From the NCBI RefSeq assembly GCF_001831475.1, contig NZ_CP017688.1:2046001-2110000 (forward strand): DNA of 64,000 nt. The letters run 5' to 3'. The notes under the pieces are model-generated. The model worked only from the letters and a program-made list of their open reading frames with translations. It did no database searches and was not told the origin of the DNA. The translations under genes were made by a program, and so were the position numbers. Below are positions 33,290-43,412 of the stretch, one piece after another; within the stretch, counting starts at the first letter, position 1; each line of letters opens with the position of its first letter. This DNA comes from Flavobacterium crassostreae. Its GTDB lineage: Bacteria; Bacteroidota; Bacteroidia; Flavobacteriales; Flavobacteriaceae.

Positions 33290-34839
33290 TAGTTTCTGTT
33301 TTGGTCCGTCTGTGTTTTTTCTTGAAAAGGGGCAATGGCCTCTTTTGCTAGTTTTAAAATTGCTTCGTGGTCTGCATTACTTAATTCGTTATCTGAAAAT
33401 AAACGTTTTACTAAATCAAAATTTAGTTCTGTACCTATTTTTCGCAAGATCGTTTCGGCTTCTTGCATTTTGGCAATGGGTACGGTATCAAAAAGTTCGG
33501 CTGTCAAGGCCAACAAAACGACCATTTGTTCGGGTACCGATAGCGGTTGTAATTCTTGTTGTTTGAAACAAATTCGGATTCGTTTTCCGTGCTCGATGAT
33601 TTTCTTGGTGTCTTCATCCATGCGTGTACCAAAGCGCGAAAAAGTTTCTAATTCTTCAAACTGTGCGTAGGCCAATTTTAGATTTGCTGTTATGGAACGA
33701 TAGGCTGCTAGTTGCGCTTTGCTTCCCACACGCGAAACCGATTTACCCACATCAACAGCGGGTAGAATCCCTAGTTCAAACAAGGTAGGCGAAAGATAAA
33801 TTTGACCATCAGTAATCGAAATCAGGTTGGTGGGAATGTAGGCCGAAATATTTTGAGCTTCGGTCTCAATAATCGGCAAAGCCGTCAGTGAGCCGCCGTT
33901 GAGTGCATTATTTAAATGCGTGGATCTTTCTAATAATCTCGAATGGATATAAAAAATATCACCCGGAAAAGCTTCACGCCCAGGAGGTCTTCTTAGCAAA
34001 AGAGAAAGTTCACGATAGGCACGTGCATGATGCGTAAGATCGTCATACACAATGAGTACATCACGACCTTGTTCCATAAAATATTCGGCGATGCTGGTGG
34101 CGGCATAAGGCGCAATGTATTTTAGTCCAGGGGCATTGTTTCCTTCGGTTGCCACGACAATGGTATATTCCATGGCTCCTTTTTCTTCCAGATTGGCAAT
34201 TACTTTGGCAATGGATGATGCGCGTTGCCCGATGGCACAATACACGCAAAGCACATTTTTACCTTTTTGGTTTATAATAGTGTCAATGGCGATGGCTGTT
34301 TTGCCTGTTTGGCGGTCGCCTAAGATCAATTCGCGTTGCCCACGACCAATGGGAATCAAAGCATCAATCACTTTAAGTCCGGTTTGTAAAGGGACCGAAA
34401 CTGTAGCCCGTTCCATAATCGCATGAGCCGGACGTTCGATAGGCAGGCGTTTTGTAAAACCAATAGCCTTTTTGCCATCTACGGGCTCTCCTAACGGATT
34501 AATCACTCTCCCAATTAAGGTATTGTCTACCGGAATATCCGTGACTCGGCCAGTACGTTCTACTTCATCACCCACATTTATTAGGGAATCTTCACCCAAA
34601 AGAATCACGCCAATTTCATCTTCGTCAATATTATACGCTATTCCGAATATACCATTTGGAAATTGCAAGAGCTCTTCGAAACCAACACCCGGAAGCCCAG
34701 AAACTTTGACAATACCTGCCGATACCCTGATTACTGTTCCTATTTCGCGAGGGGTAAATGACAAGCTGTGTTGTTCTCTGCCTTCGTTTAATAGCTCGAA
34801 TGTAGTATGGATCGTTTTAGTAAATTGATTGAGAGGCAT
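33289..34839 (-). CDS. atpA: N-ATPase alpha subunit
   Basis: The 516-residue subunit has the regulatory nucleotide-binding site GDRQTGKTA and the alpha-type stretches RPAHAIMER and LLLRRPPGREAFPGD. Length is normal. The gene follows atpF by 52 bp and overlaps atpG. In N-ATPases alpha and beta form the catalytic hexamer. No separate delta gene precedes it, unlike in ordinary F-type operons. Confidence 0.95.
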   Translation of the reverse strand: MPLNQFTKTIHTTFELLNEGREQHSLSFTPREIGTVIRVSAGIVKVSGLPGVGFEELLQFPNGIFGIAYNIDEDEIGVILLGEDSLINVGDEVERTGRVTDIPVDNTLIGRVINPLGEPVDGKKAIGFTKRLPIERPAHAIMERATVSVPLQTGLKVIDALIPIGRGQRELILGDRQTGKTAIAIDTIINQKGKNVLCVYCAIGQRASSIAKVIANLEEKGAMEYTIVVATEGNNAPGLKYIAPYAATSIAEYFMEQGRDVLIVYDDLTHHARAYRELSLLLRRPPGREAFPGDIFYIHSRLLERSTHLNNALNGGSLTALPIIETEAQNISAYIPTNLISITDGQIYLSPTLFELGILPAVDVGKSVSRVGSKAQLAAYRSITANLKLAYAQFEELETFSRFGTRMDEDTKKIIEHGKRIRICFKQQELQPLSVPEQMVVLLALTAELFDTVPIAKMQEAETILRKIGTELNFDLVKRLFSDNELSNADHEAILKLAKEAIAPFQEKTQTDQNRN

Positions 34840-34891
34840 CGTGGAGGAAGTTTAAAAGTTTAAGGTTTCTGGTTTGAAGTTGGTTACCATT

Positions 34892-35680
34892 TTAGTCTTT
34901 TACTACTTTATCATTTAGTGTATCTGAAATACTTTTTTGAAGTGAATTCAGATAGGCTGCAATACTCCAGGCCACTTTATAGCCGTTGGAGGATAACTCA
35001 ATACCGCTAATGATTTCGGGAGCGGTTTTAAATTGAAATGGAGTTGTCGTGCCTAGTATTTCATTTACCATATTTTTAATAGCTGTTTGTTGCTCTTCTG
35101 GCAAGTCAAAAGCACTTTGAATAAGAACAGTATCTTGTTTTTCAGGTTGGTTGGAACCCATTTTGAAGGCTTCTAGAAATTGTTCCTTTTCTTCTTTTTG
35201 CAACTCTTTTAATCGGGTGATAAATACCTTGGTAGATTGTTCTTCCAAACTAAGCGAAGCAAGATCGTTAAGTGTTTTTTTGGCTATAGCAAAAACTTCT
35301 TTTTGTGCCTTTTGCGCAAGATCACGATTTAGGTTTTCTTGCATTTCGGCTACTGATTTTTCGAGTTTAGAACGCAATTCTGCGGCTTCATTTCGTGCCG
35401 ATTCAAGGAGTTTTTCTTTTTCTTTATTGGTTTCTGCAATCGCTTGATCCATCAGTCCCTTTTTTTCTTTATCGAAAGACTCGTTTTTCTGCTTGAATGC
35501 CGTTTGTTCTTTTTTAGCCAAGGCATCTTTTGCTTCAGCGGCATTAATTTTTCCAGCTATATTTTTTTCGCGTTCGTCAATAGCTTTCAGTATCGGTTTG
35601 TATAGAAATCGTTTCAGCAACCACACCAATACGATGAAGTTAACGAGCTGTGCTAGTACTGTGAACCAATTGATTTGCAT
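34892..35680 (-). CDS. atpF: N-ATPase b subunit, long form with delta-like C terminus
   Basis: At 262 residues it is far longer than the usual b subunit of about 160. It has one N-terminal membrane helix (about 5-25), a charged coiled-coil stalk (about 35-150), and a C-terminal domain (about 170-255) with FKTAPEIISGIEL, similar to the OSCP/delta pattern DPELIGGI. The operon has no atpH, so this protein probably serves as b and delta together. It forms the peripheral stator stalk. Confidence 0.9.
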   Translation of the reverse strand: MQINWFTVLAQLVNFIVLVWLLKRFLYKPILKAIDEREKNIAGKINAAEAKDALAKKEQTAFKQKNESFDKEKKGLMDQAIAETNKEKEKLLESARNEAAELRSKLEKSVAEMQENLNRDLAQKAQKEVFAIAKKTLNDLASLSLEEQSTKVFITRLKELQKEEKEQFLEAFKMGSNQPEKQDTVLIQSAFDLPEEQQTAIKNMVNEILGTTTPFQFKTAPEIISGIELSSNGYKVAWSIAAYLNSLQKSISDTLNDKVVKD

Positions 35681-35691
35681 TTTTGTTGGGT

Positions 35692-35958
35692 TTATTTAAT
35701 AATGAAATTCCAAAACGGATTGGCAAAAATGAGAATCATCGAAACCACAAAACAATAGATGGCTGTTGACTCTATCATGGCTAATCCCACAAAAAGTGTT
35801 CTGGTAATGGTAGGAGCAGCATCGGGCTGCTGTGCAATTGAGGTTAAAGCCGTTGCTAAAGCTTTTCCTTCGCTTAGGGCAGGGAACATGCAACCAATTC
35901 CGGTTGTAAGTCCAGCAGTAATAATTGAGACTACTGCAATGATTGAAATACTATCCAT
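35692..35958 (-). CDS. atpE: N-ATPase c subunit
   Basis: This 88-residue hairpin has two membrane helices joined by the polar loop AQQPDAAP. Helix 2 has the ion-binding Glu63 followed by Ser64, Thr65 and Tyr68, the ESTxxY set of sodium-type c subunits. The helix-1 Gln of sodium types is replaced by Pro26, and an extra Glu30 is present, as in other N-ATPases. Both sodium- and proton-coupled N-ATPases have been reported, so the ion remains open. It forms the rotor ring. Confidence 0.94.
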   Translation of the reverse strand: MDSISIIAVVSIITAGLTTGIGCMFPALSEGKALATALTSIAQQPDAAPTITRTLFVGLAMIESTAIYCFVVSMILIFANPFWNFIIK

Positions 35959-35960
35959 TT

Positions 35961-36671
35961 TTAATTCTTTTTATTATTTATACTAGTTTTTTGTTTCTTC
36001 TTTTTTCTGCCTTCCTCCACGGCAGCTGCAATGTAAACAGTTGCCAAAATGGCGAATATATACGCTTGTACTACACCCGTAAGTAAACCAAGAACTTTCA
36101 TTACGATTGGGAACAAAAACGGCGTTATGCTTAATAAAATCGCTATGATTAAGCCACCGCTCATCATGTTTCCAAACAGTCGTACTGCTAGAGCCAATGT
36201 TCGGGTTATGTCGCTAATGAGGTTAAATGGCAACATGATAAATGTGGGTTGGATATAGGTCTTCAGATATCCTAACACGCCTGTTTTTGCAATTCCAAAA
36301 TAGGGCACAGCTAGAAACACACAAATTGCAAGGGCTGTTGTAGTAGAGAGCGAACCCGTAGGCGGCTCATACCACGGCAATATGATGAGCACATTGGAAA
36401 TGACAATAAATAAAAACAGCGTACCAATAAATCCGATATACTCTTTTGGATTCTTCAGACCGATTTCTTCAATCTGATCGTTAATCCCTACTACCAACAT
36501 TTCAAAAAAACATTGCCAGCGCGAGATTTGAATACCGGTCTTCAGTTTTCGAGTTATTAAAAGTGCCGCAACAACCAACAATACCATTACGGCCCATGTC
36601 GTTACGATGGTCAGGTTGATGGTTATAAAACCATACTCCCAAAAAATAGTTTCGTCAGGGCTTAGCTTCAT
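35961..36671 (-). CDS. atpB: N-ATPase a subunit
   Basis: The 236-residue membrane protein has five to six helices. The essential Arg of the ion path lies in LALAVRLFGNMMSGG, followed by the C-terminal GLLTGVVQAYIFAILATVYI (quoted as QAYIFAILATVYI). It forms the stator ion channel against the c-ring. The gene ends 2 bp before atpE and overlaps atpR by 17 bp. The Lys-rich tail is unremarkable. Confidence 0.94.
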   Translation of the reverse strand: MKLSPDETIFWEYGFITINLTIVTTWAVMVLLVVAALLITRKLKTGIQISRWQCFFEMLVVGINDQIEEIGLKNPKEYIGFIGTLFLFIVISNVLIILPWYEPPTGSLSTTTALAICVFLAVPYFGIAKTGVLGYLKTYIQPTFIMLPFNLISDITRTLALAVRLFGNMMSGGLIIAILLSITPFLFPIVMKVLGLLTGVVQAYIFAILATVYIAAAVEEGRKKKKQKTSINNKKN

Positions 36672-36975
36672 GATATACCTCCTTTATTTTTCGTTTTTTG
36701 TCTCTTGATTTTGTGTAATAGGTAACCAAAATTCGGGCTACGATAAAACCAATTAGACTCATAATAATGCGTTCCAAACCTCCTTGTACAATGAGATAAA
36801 AACCAATTAATACCACAGCTAAGCGTAAAAATAAACTGCTAAAAAACCATATTGCTGGTGTTTTTGCACCAACCGCTTTTTTGACGGTAAACCAAAGTCC
36901 GCCAAAGAAAATAATCCCTAGTAATGTGCCTTCTATAAAAGCTAAAATCTGGTGTAAAATATCACTCATCGTCAT
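36655..36975 (-). CDS. atpR: N-ATPase accessory membrane subunit AtpR
   Basis: This 106-residue protein has three hydrophobic segments (about 12-30, 41-62, 68-86) and a basic tail. Position between atpQ and atpB and the membrane topology identify AtpR, a subunit found only in N-ATPase operons and thought to help c-ring assembly. The start may be Met1 or Met3. It overlaps atpQ by 14 bp and atpB by 17 bp. Confidence 0.85.
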   Translation of the reverse strand: MTMSDILHQILAFIEGTLLGIIFFGGLWFTVKKAVGAKTPAIWFFSSLFLRLAVVLIGFYLIVQGGLERIIMSLIGFIVARILVTYYTKSRDKKRKIKEVYHEAKP

Positions 36976-37282
36976 TGTTTTGATTTATTTCTTTATGTTC
37001 TTTGTTTATCCAATTCCAAGCAATGATGCATCCCACAAACAATCCTATAATCAATCCGCTTAACGTCCATGAAAAGGTTTCTGGATATGCTTTGTCTAAC
37101 CATACCCCAAATAAAGCACCCAACAAGGTAGGAACAACAACCGCCCAACCGACAATTCCCATCATGCCTAGACCCATCCAAATCCCTCGATTGTCGTTGT
37201 GTAAAGCTTTCAACTTGCGCTGGGCTTTTTCACCCACTTTTTTGCTAAAATCTGCCGCTTCTTTATCTTCGTTGGGTTGCAT
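36962..37282 (-). CDS. atpQ: N-ATPase accessory subunit AtpQ (AtpZ/AtpI-like)
   Basis: The 106-residue protein has a soluble, charged N terminus and two membrane segments (about 42-60 and 73-92) with the GLGMMGIVGWAVVVPTLLGALFGVWLD pattern (quoted as GWAVVVPTLLGALFG) of the AtpZ/AtpI group. The second helix contains Asp/Glu-poor GLIIGLFVGC. It lies 2 bp after atpC in the N-ATPase operon. These proteins are assembly or Mg2+-related accessories. Confidence 0.85.
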   Translation of the reverse strand: MQPNEDKEAADFSKKVGEKAQRKLKALHNDNRGIWMGLGMMGIVGWAVVVPTLLGALFGVWLDKAYPETFSWTLSGLIIGLFVGCIIAWNWINKEHKEINQNNDDE

Positions 37283-37284
37283 AA

Positions 37285-37674
37285 TTATTCTTTTTGAAAT
37301 TGCTTCATACTGTATAAAAACCCACTCTCCATTTTTGCCATAGAGACCCGTAAATCTCTTTCGCTATCATCTAACTTCTTGAATTCTTCTTCGACCGATT
37401 CATGAAGTTTTGCTAAGTCGGTTCCTCCAAAAGCATTTCGCACTGATACTGTTACCAGGTTTCCTGCTTTAACCAAAATCCCTTCATTTACTGCCAGGTA
37501 ATGTTTCTTTTTGGATTCGGTTTCATACGAAAATATGCTAGGAACAATAGCCGCTACACAGTCCAATCGATTTGGCAATAAGCCAAAGGAGCCTTCGCTT
37601 GTTTCTGCAACAATGTTGCTGACGTTTTTAATTTTAGCAAAAATGCGGTAGGGTAGTAGAATTTTTAGGTCCAT
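37285..37674 (-). CDS. atpC: N-ATPase epsilon subunit
   Basis: The 129-residue subunit has an N-terminal beta-sandwich (EGSFGLLPNRLDCVA is the G-x-x-P-x-H-type loop) and a short helical C terminus. This is the usual length for N-ATPase epsilon. It binds gamma at the base of the stalk. The gene is second in the operon, 14 bp after atpD, the typical N-ATPase order. Confidence 0.9.
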   Translation of the reverse strand: MDLKILLPYRIFAKIKNVSNIVAETSEGSFGLLPNRLDCVAAIVPSIFSYETESKKKHYLAVNEGILVKAGNLVTVSVRNAFGGTDLAKLHESVEEEFKKLDDSERDLRVSMAKMESGFLYSMKQFQKE

Positions 37675-37688
37675 GTTCTATTCTATTT

Positions 37689-39146
<1,458 letters not shown>

Positions 39147-39186
39147 TTAATATTTTTATTAAAATTTAAATAGTAATTATCTCTTT

Positions 39187-39194
39187 CAAAGGTA
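39187..39194 (-). promoter_or_regulatory. Promoter -7 box of the N-ATPase operon
   Basis: TACCTTTG on the minus strand fits TAnnTTTG and lies 40 bp before the atpD start codon. No convincing -33 TTTG or operator was found around it. Confidence 0.5.
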
Positions 39195-39333
39195 GATAAC
39201 TAAAAAGGGATAAGTACTGTTTATATCATAAAAGAGTTGTAATATTCCTAAACTATGCTACAAGTTACTTTCAAAAAGATTGGCTTTTGTCTCTTATCCA
39301 TTTTTGTTGGTTTTAAAGGGTAAAGGCAAGCAA

Positions 39334-40413
39334 TTATTTACTTTTTAATTTACTTTTCAATGTTTCTATAAACACATTTTTTTTAGATCGTTCGATTTCG
39401 CCAATCAAAAATCCATAAGGTTTTAAAGGCTCGATGTAATCGCAAACAATTTTAAACATTGCAGTGATTGGGATTGCTAGAATAATTCCTGGAATTCCCC
39501 AAAGCAATTCTCCCAAAACCAAAGCGATAATAGTAAATAGAGAGTTAATTTTGACTTGTGGCCCAAGAATTAAAGGTTCTAGAATCCAACCTTGAATGAG
39601 TTGCACAGTGCCATAAACGATTAAAATACCTATTATTATTTCTATATTTGCGCCATGTAAAGTTGATACTAATACCGTCAACGTTGTGCCTGTAATATTC
39701 CCAACAAATGGTATGATTTCTAATAATCCACACAAAACGGCAAAGAAAATAGCATTTTCAACACCAATAACACTAAAACCGATACCATACATTATCCACA
39801 AAAGAAAAATCATTTTTGATAATCCGAGTAAATATTGTTGGGAAATAGATGTTACTTTCTGGATAACTTTTTGCATTTCTGCTTGTTCCGATTTTGCAGT
39901 CAATTTTACTAGAAAATTTTTGATGTGGTTTCGATAGTATAACAGAAATACAAAATAAACCAGCAATAAAACAAAACTGGATAAAAAGCTCGTAATCGAA
40001 CCGATCATTACTTGTATAATATTGGCATACGATGGTTGCTCGTTTTTTAGAATTGTATATTGTTCATCAATAGAAATATTAAAATGATTGAAAATGTAGC
40101 TCTGTAATTGAGTAGAAATTTCTATCGCTTTTTGTTTTAAAACGGCAATATCGTTAATGAGTTCTGAAATTTTGTAACCCAAAAGCGAAACCAGCATAAA
40201 AAGTAACAACAATAAACCTAAAAAGCATATAAAAACAGCCAAACCTTTTGGTAATTTTTTCTTTTCCATCCAATTACAAAAGGGCAAAAATAAAGTAGCA
40301 AGGATTCCTCCAATACAAAGTGGTATCAAGAAATCTTTAGCAAAATATAATCCTGAAATAATTAGAAAAACTAGCGTTATTTTTTTAATTAAGGATGTTA
40401 CTGATGTTGTCAT
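39334..40413 (-). CDS. AI-2E family transporter (PerM-like membrane protein)
   Basis: The 359-residue protein has about seven to eight membrane segments in the PerM/TqsA layout: three N-terminal helices, a soluble helical stretch (about 85-150), and a C-terminal block with LLEIIPFVGNITGT and the LGELLWGIPGIILAIPITA signature (quoted in part: LLWGIPGIILAIP). The family includes AI-2 exporters and Na+/H+ antiporters, so the substrate is open. It lies 188 bp after the N-ATPase start on the same strand, as an independent unit. Confidence 0.9.
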   Translation of the reverse strand: MTTSVTSLIKKITLVFLIISGLYFAKDFLIPLCIGGILATLFLPFCNWMEKKKLPKGLAVFICFLGLLLLLFMLVSLLGYKISELINDIAVLKQKAIEISTQLQSYIFNHFNISIDEQYTILKNEQPSYANIIQVMIGSITSFLSSFVLLLVYFVFLLYYRNHIKNFLVKLTAKSEQAEMQKVIQKVTSISQQYLLGLSKMIFLLWIMYGIGFSVIGVENAIFFAVLCGLLEIIPFVGNITGTTLTVLVSTLHGANIEIIIGILIVYGTVQLIQGWILEPLILGPQVKINSLFTIIALVLGELLWGIPGIILAIPITAMFKIVCDYIEPLKPYGFLIGEIERSKKNVFIETLKSKLKSK

Positions 40414-40474
40414 GAATACTTTTTTTTAGTATTTTTAATAATATTTAAACAGTTTTTTTACTGAATTATAAGTC

Positions 40475-40573
40475 TTAATTTATGGTTGTATCCGTTCTGC
40501 AAACAATACCGTATTGCGAAGATTCTGCTTCTACTAACATTTCTACAATTTGATCCGATACGTTTTTTGACAT
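40475..40573 (-). pseudogene. N-terminal remnant of a thiamine-diphosphate enzyme (PoxB-like)
   Basis: The 32-residue frame starts MSKNVSDQIVEMLVEA, which matches the conserved N terminus of pyruvate oxidase-like ThDP enzymes, where the sequence would continue into G-x-x-x-x-Y-x-x-x-GD. Here it changes abruptly to ESSQYGIV and stops after 16 more residues. This looks like an internal deletion that left only the start of the gene. The identification rests on 16 residues read by eye. The rest of the 371-bp gap (40414-40784) shows nothing recognised. Confidence 0.5.
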
Positions 40574-40784
40574 AAGTCGATTGATTTTTAAATTTAATTT
40601 ATTCTTATAAAATAGGTTGCACCGATTGCGCCAAGATTAGGCTAAATAATATTGCTCACGATACTGTTGGGAGCAATAAAAACTTCTTGAGCTTTGGTTT
40701 CATTTATTAAAATTTAATCGTTTGCTATAGTGCTATCACTTTACTTATTCAACATTATTTTCCTTTATTAAACAAAAATAGTTT

Positions 40785-41696
40785 CTAATTTAAAGACTCC
40801 TTTTTCTTTAAATAAATAGAATTAAATTTAATCTTAGAGGCTTCTAATTTAGATGGACTTATAAACAACATCACATATGCCTCTTTTAAGGACCTACTTT
40901 TAATCACGTCAAAGAAAATATCCTTCCATTCATGAAAATTTAAAGTAATCGGGTTATAAGAATTAATTGGTGTGGTAATGCCATAAAGGGTTTGCTCTTC
41001 CTCTGCTTGGAATGTTCCAAATAATCTGTCCCAAATAATAAGTGTTGATCCAAAGTTCTTATCTAAATATTTGTCATTACTGGAATGGTGAACTCTGTGA
41101 TGGGAAGGGGTCACAAAAACATATTCAATCGGAGCCGGCAATTTTCTAATATATTCGGTATGAATCCAAAATTGATATAGTACTTCAATTTGATGACATA
41201 TAAAAAAAAGTACAGGGTTGAAGCCCATTAAAATGACAGGGATAAAGAAGATAAATTTAATATGCTGTGTCCAACCCAATCTAAAGGCCACAGATAAATT
41301 GTATTTTTCTGAATTGTGATGTGTAACATGAGTTGCCCACCAAAAACGATTGACATGGGTTAATCTATGAGACCAGTATCTAAAAAAATCTATAGCAATA
41401 ATGCAAAGAACATAGGCCCACCATTCGCTTGGGATACTCCACGGTATAACATTATAAAAAAAAAGCATAACACCAAAGATTCCTATTTTTAATAAAGCGG
41501 AGATACCTACATTTACAAGACCAATAAATGTGGCTGATAACGTGTCTAAGCTGTTGTAATAATCTTTTTTTTGAATAATTGTAAGAATCCATTCGAGCAT
41601 AACAAGTAAAATCAGTGGAATGGCTGCAATTTGAATAATATTCAATCCTACTAGTTGATTTAACAGCATTTCCATAGTCAAAGGATTTTCTTTCAT
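40785..41696 (-). CDS. Sterol desaturase/fatty acid hydroxylase superfamily protein
   Basis: The 303-residue membrane protein has the di-iron histidine boxes of the superfamily: HRLTH, HVTHH and HHRVHH, in the expected order and spacing (about 112-220), with hydrophobic segments before and between them. It would hydroxylate or desaturate a lipid at the inner membrane using oxygen. The start at 41696 gives a short polar N terminus before the first helix (about 10-30). It stands alone on the minus strand. Confidence 0.88.
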   Translation of the reverse strand: MKENPLTMEMLLNQLVGLNIIQIAAIPLILLVMLEWILTIIQKKDYYNSLDTLSATFIGLVNVGISALLKIGIFGVMLFFYNVIPWSIPSEWWAYVLCIIAIDFFRYWSHRLTHVNRFWWATHVTHHNSEKYNLSVAFRLGWTQHIKFIFFIPVILMGFNPVLFFICHQIEVLYQFWIHTEYIRKLPAPIEYVFVTPSHHRVHHSSNDKYLDKNFGSTLIIWDRLFGTFQAEEEQTLYGITTPINSYNPITLNFHEWKDIFFDVIKSRSLKEAYVMLFISPSKLEASKIKFNSIYLKKKESLN

Positions 41697-42320
41697 AGCA
41701 TAAAATTATAATAGCGTTGTTTGTTGTTGTATAATTTCTAAGCATTTTAACGTCTCAAAATTAAAAATGAATGCGGAGCATCTATCCGAATATTTTTATT
41801 TTCATAAGGTAGTTTTTTAAAATTTGATAACCATCATTAAGGATTTATTTAACTAATTATAAAGTACTTAAGTGGTAGTGATTCGTTGTTTAAAAGCGAT
41901 AGTTTTCTGTCAATACTCTCGGAAGTGGCGTTGTATTTCTACTATTTATTTTTATAAAGAAATGAGGTTTAAAACGTTAGTTATCAATACTATAATTTAT
42001 AATATTTCGGTAGATCGGCTTCATAAATAGCACTTGGTTCTAGGTTGGATCACTTTATGCTCGAATACTTTTTCAAAGCAACTATCTTTTTAAAACAGAG
42101 GCAACCTTTACATAGCTTCCTCACATCTTTTGAAGACCCTAAATTTCTAAATCCAAAATTTTTTCTCAAAATAGAAGTAGAATAAAGATTGGCGGTTGAT
42201 TTGATAAAATTCAGTGGAATAGCTATAAAATATAATCTGGTATTGTGCTTCCTAAAACAGAAAAAAGTGGTAAGTTTATACGATTAATTCTGCACTTATT
42301 TTTATTAAATAGATAGTTAA
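41697..42320. other. Intergenic region, no gene recognised
   Basis: This 624-bp gap between divergent genes holds only short open stretches of fewer than 50 codons. A plus-strand one at 42057-42185 and minus-strand protein-like fragments around 42000-42130 could be decayed gene pieces, but none could be identified. It should contain the promoters of the hydroxylase and the adaptor gene; no clear -7 box was found. Confidence 0.4.
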
Positions 42321-43412
42321 ATGAAATTCCAATACTACTCTTATTTCACCCTTTTATTTTTGGTGTTTTCTTGTTCAAAAAAAGCAGAAGCAATACAACC
42401 TACAGTTGGGGATGTAACCGAAAGTGTCTATGCATCTGGAGTGATTAAGGCGGACAATCAATATACTGTTTTTGCAACAGTAAATGGTATATTACAAACT
42501 ATAAAAGTCACTGCTGGACAAACCATTACTCAAGGACAATTATTATTCGAAATAGAAAATAAAAAAGCCGACCTTGATACTCAAAATGCGCAATTGACGT
42601 ATCAATTGAGTACAGAGAACAGTCGTTATATTCAGGATCGAATTGCTGAAATGGAAATGAAAGTGCAAGCTGCCAAAAACAAACTGATTCTTGACGAATC
42701 TCTTTGGAACAGAAATAAAAAAGTTCGAGCTCTGGAAGGTATTTCTGAGGTGGATTTTGAAGTGATAGAACTGACTTATAAAAGTTCGAAACTCAATTAT
42801 GAAAGTACTAAAAAACAATTGGCACAACTCAAGGCACAATTAGCAAACGATCAAAACCGCAATAGTAATCGACTCAAATATTCACAGGAGTCGCAAAGTG
42901 ATTATAATATAAAAAGTGCTTTTGCAGGACGTTTATTTGATGTTTTGGTCAAAGAAGGTGGCTTGGTAACCATCCAAACGCCGCTTGCCATTATAGGTAA
43001 ATCGGATTCGTTTTTATTGGAATTAGAAGTAGATGAAAATGACATGGCTCGAGTAGCCATTGGTCAAAAAGTGGTGCTAACGATGGATAGTTACAAAGGA
43101 CAAACCTTTGAAGCTAGGGTGGGTAAAATTTATCCCATTATGGACGAGCGATCTCGTACTTTTAAAATCGAAGCGCACTTTGTAAAACCACCACAAAAAC
43201 TCTATCCTAATCTAACGGCCGAAGCCAATATCGTTATCAAAACCAAGAAAAACACCATTACTATTCCCAGAAGTTATTTGATAGATAACCAATATGTGCT
43301 TGTGAATGAGGATGAAAAAAGAAACGTAAAAATAGGCTTGAGTGATTACGAAAAAGTAGAGATACTAGAAGGATTGAAAAAAGAGGAAACTATTTATACG
43401 CCAAAACAGTGA
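42321..43412 (+). CDS. HlyD/MacA-family periplasmic adaptor lipoprotein
   Basis: The 363-residue protein has a lipoprotein signal with lipobox LVFSC (about 14-18), a lipoyl half motif (VNGILQTIKVTAGQTITQGQLL, quoted as ILQTIKVTAGQ), a coiled-coil hairpin (about 85-170), the second lipoyl half and beta-barrel domains. It resembles RND/MacA adaptors. It is the first of three coupled genes with an FtsX-type permease and an ATPase. No outer-membrane channel gene is nearby, so it may share a TolC-like protein. Confidence 0.88.
   Translation: MKFQYYSYFTLLFLVFSCSKKAEAIQPTVGDVTESVYASGVIKADNQYTVFATVNGILQTIKVTAGQTITQGQLLFEIENKKADLDTQNAQLTYQLSTENSRYIQDRIAEMEMKVQAAKNKLILDESLWNRNKKVRALEGISEVDFEVIELTYKSSKLNYESTKKQLAQLKAQLANDQNRNSNRLKYSQESQSDYNIKSAFAGRLFDVLVKEGGLVTIQTPLAIIGKSDSFLLELEVDENDMARVAIGQKVVLTMDSYKGQTFEARVGKIYPIMDERSRTFKIEAHFVKPPQKLYPNLTAEANIVIKTKKNTITIPRSYLIDNQYVLVNEDEKRNVKIGLSDYEKVEILEGLKKEETIYTPKQ

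Noticed and set aside
41997..42185. Short protein-like stretches on both strands in the 624-bp gap
   Set aside because: Each is under 50 codons, without a start or family match; they may be decayed transposase or gene ends but this cannot be supported.
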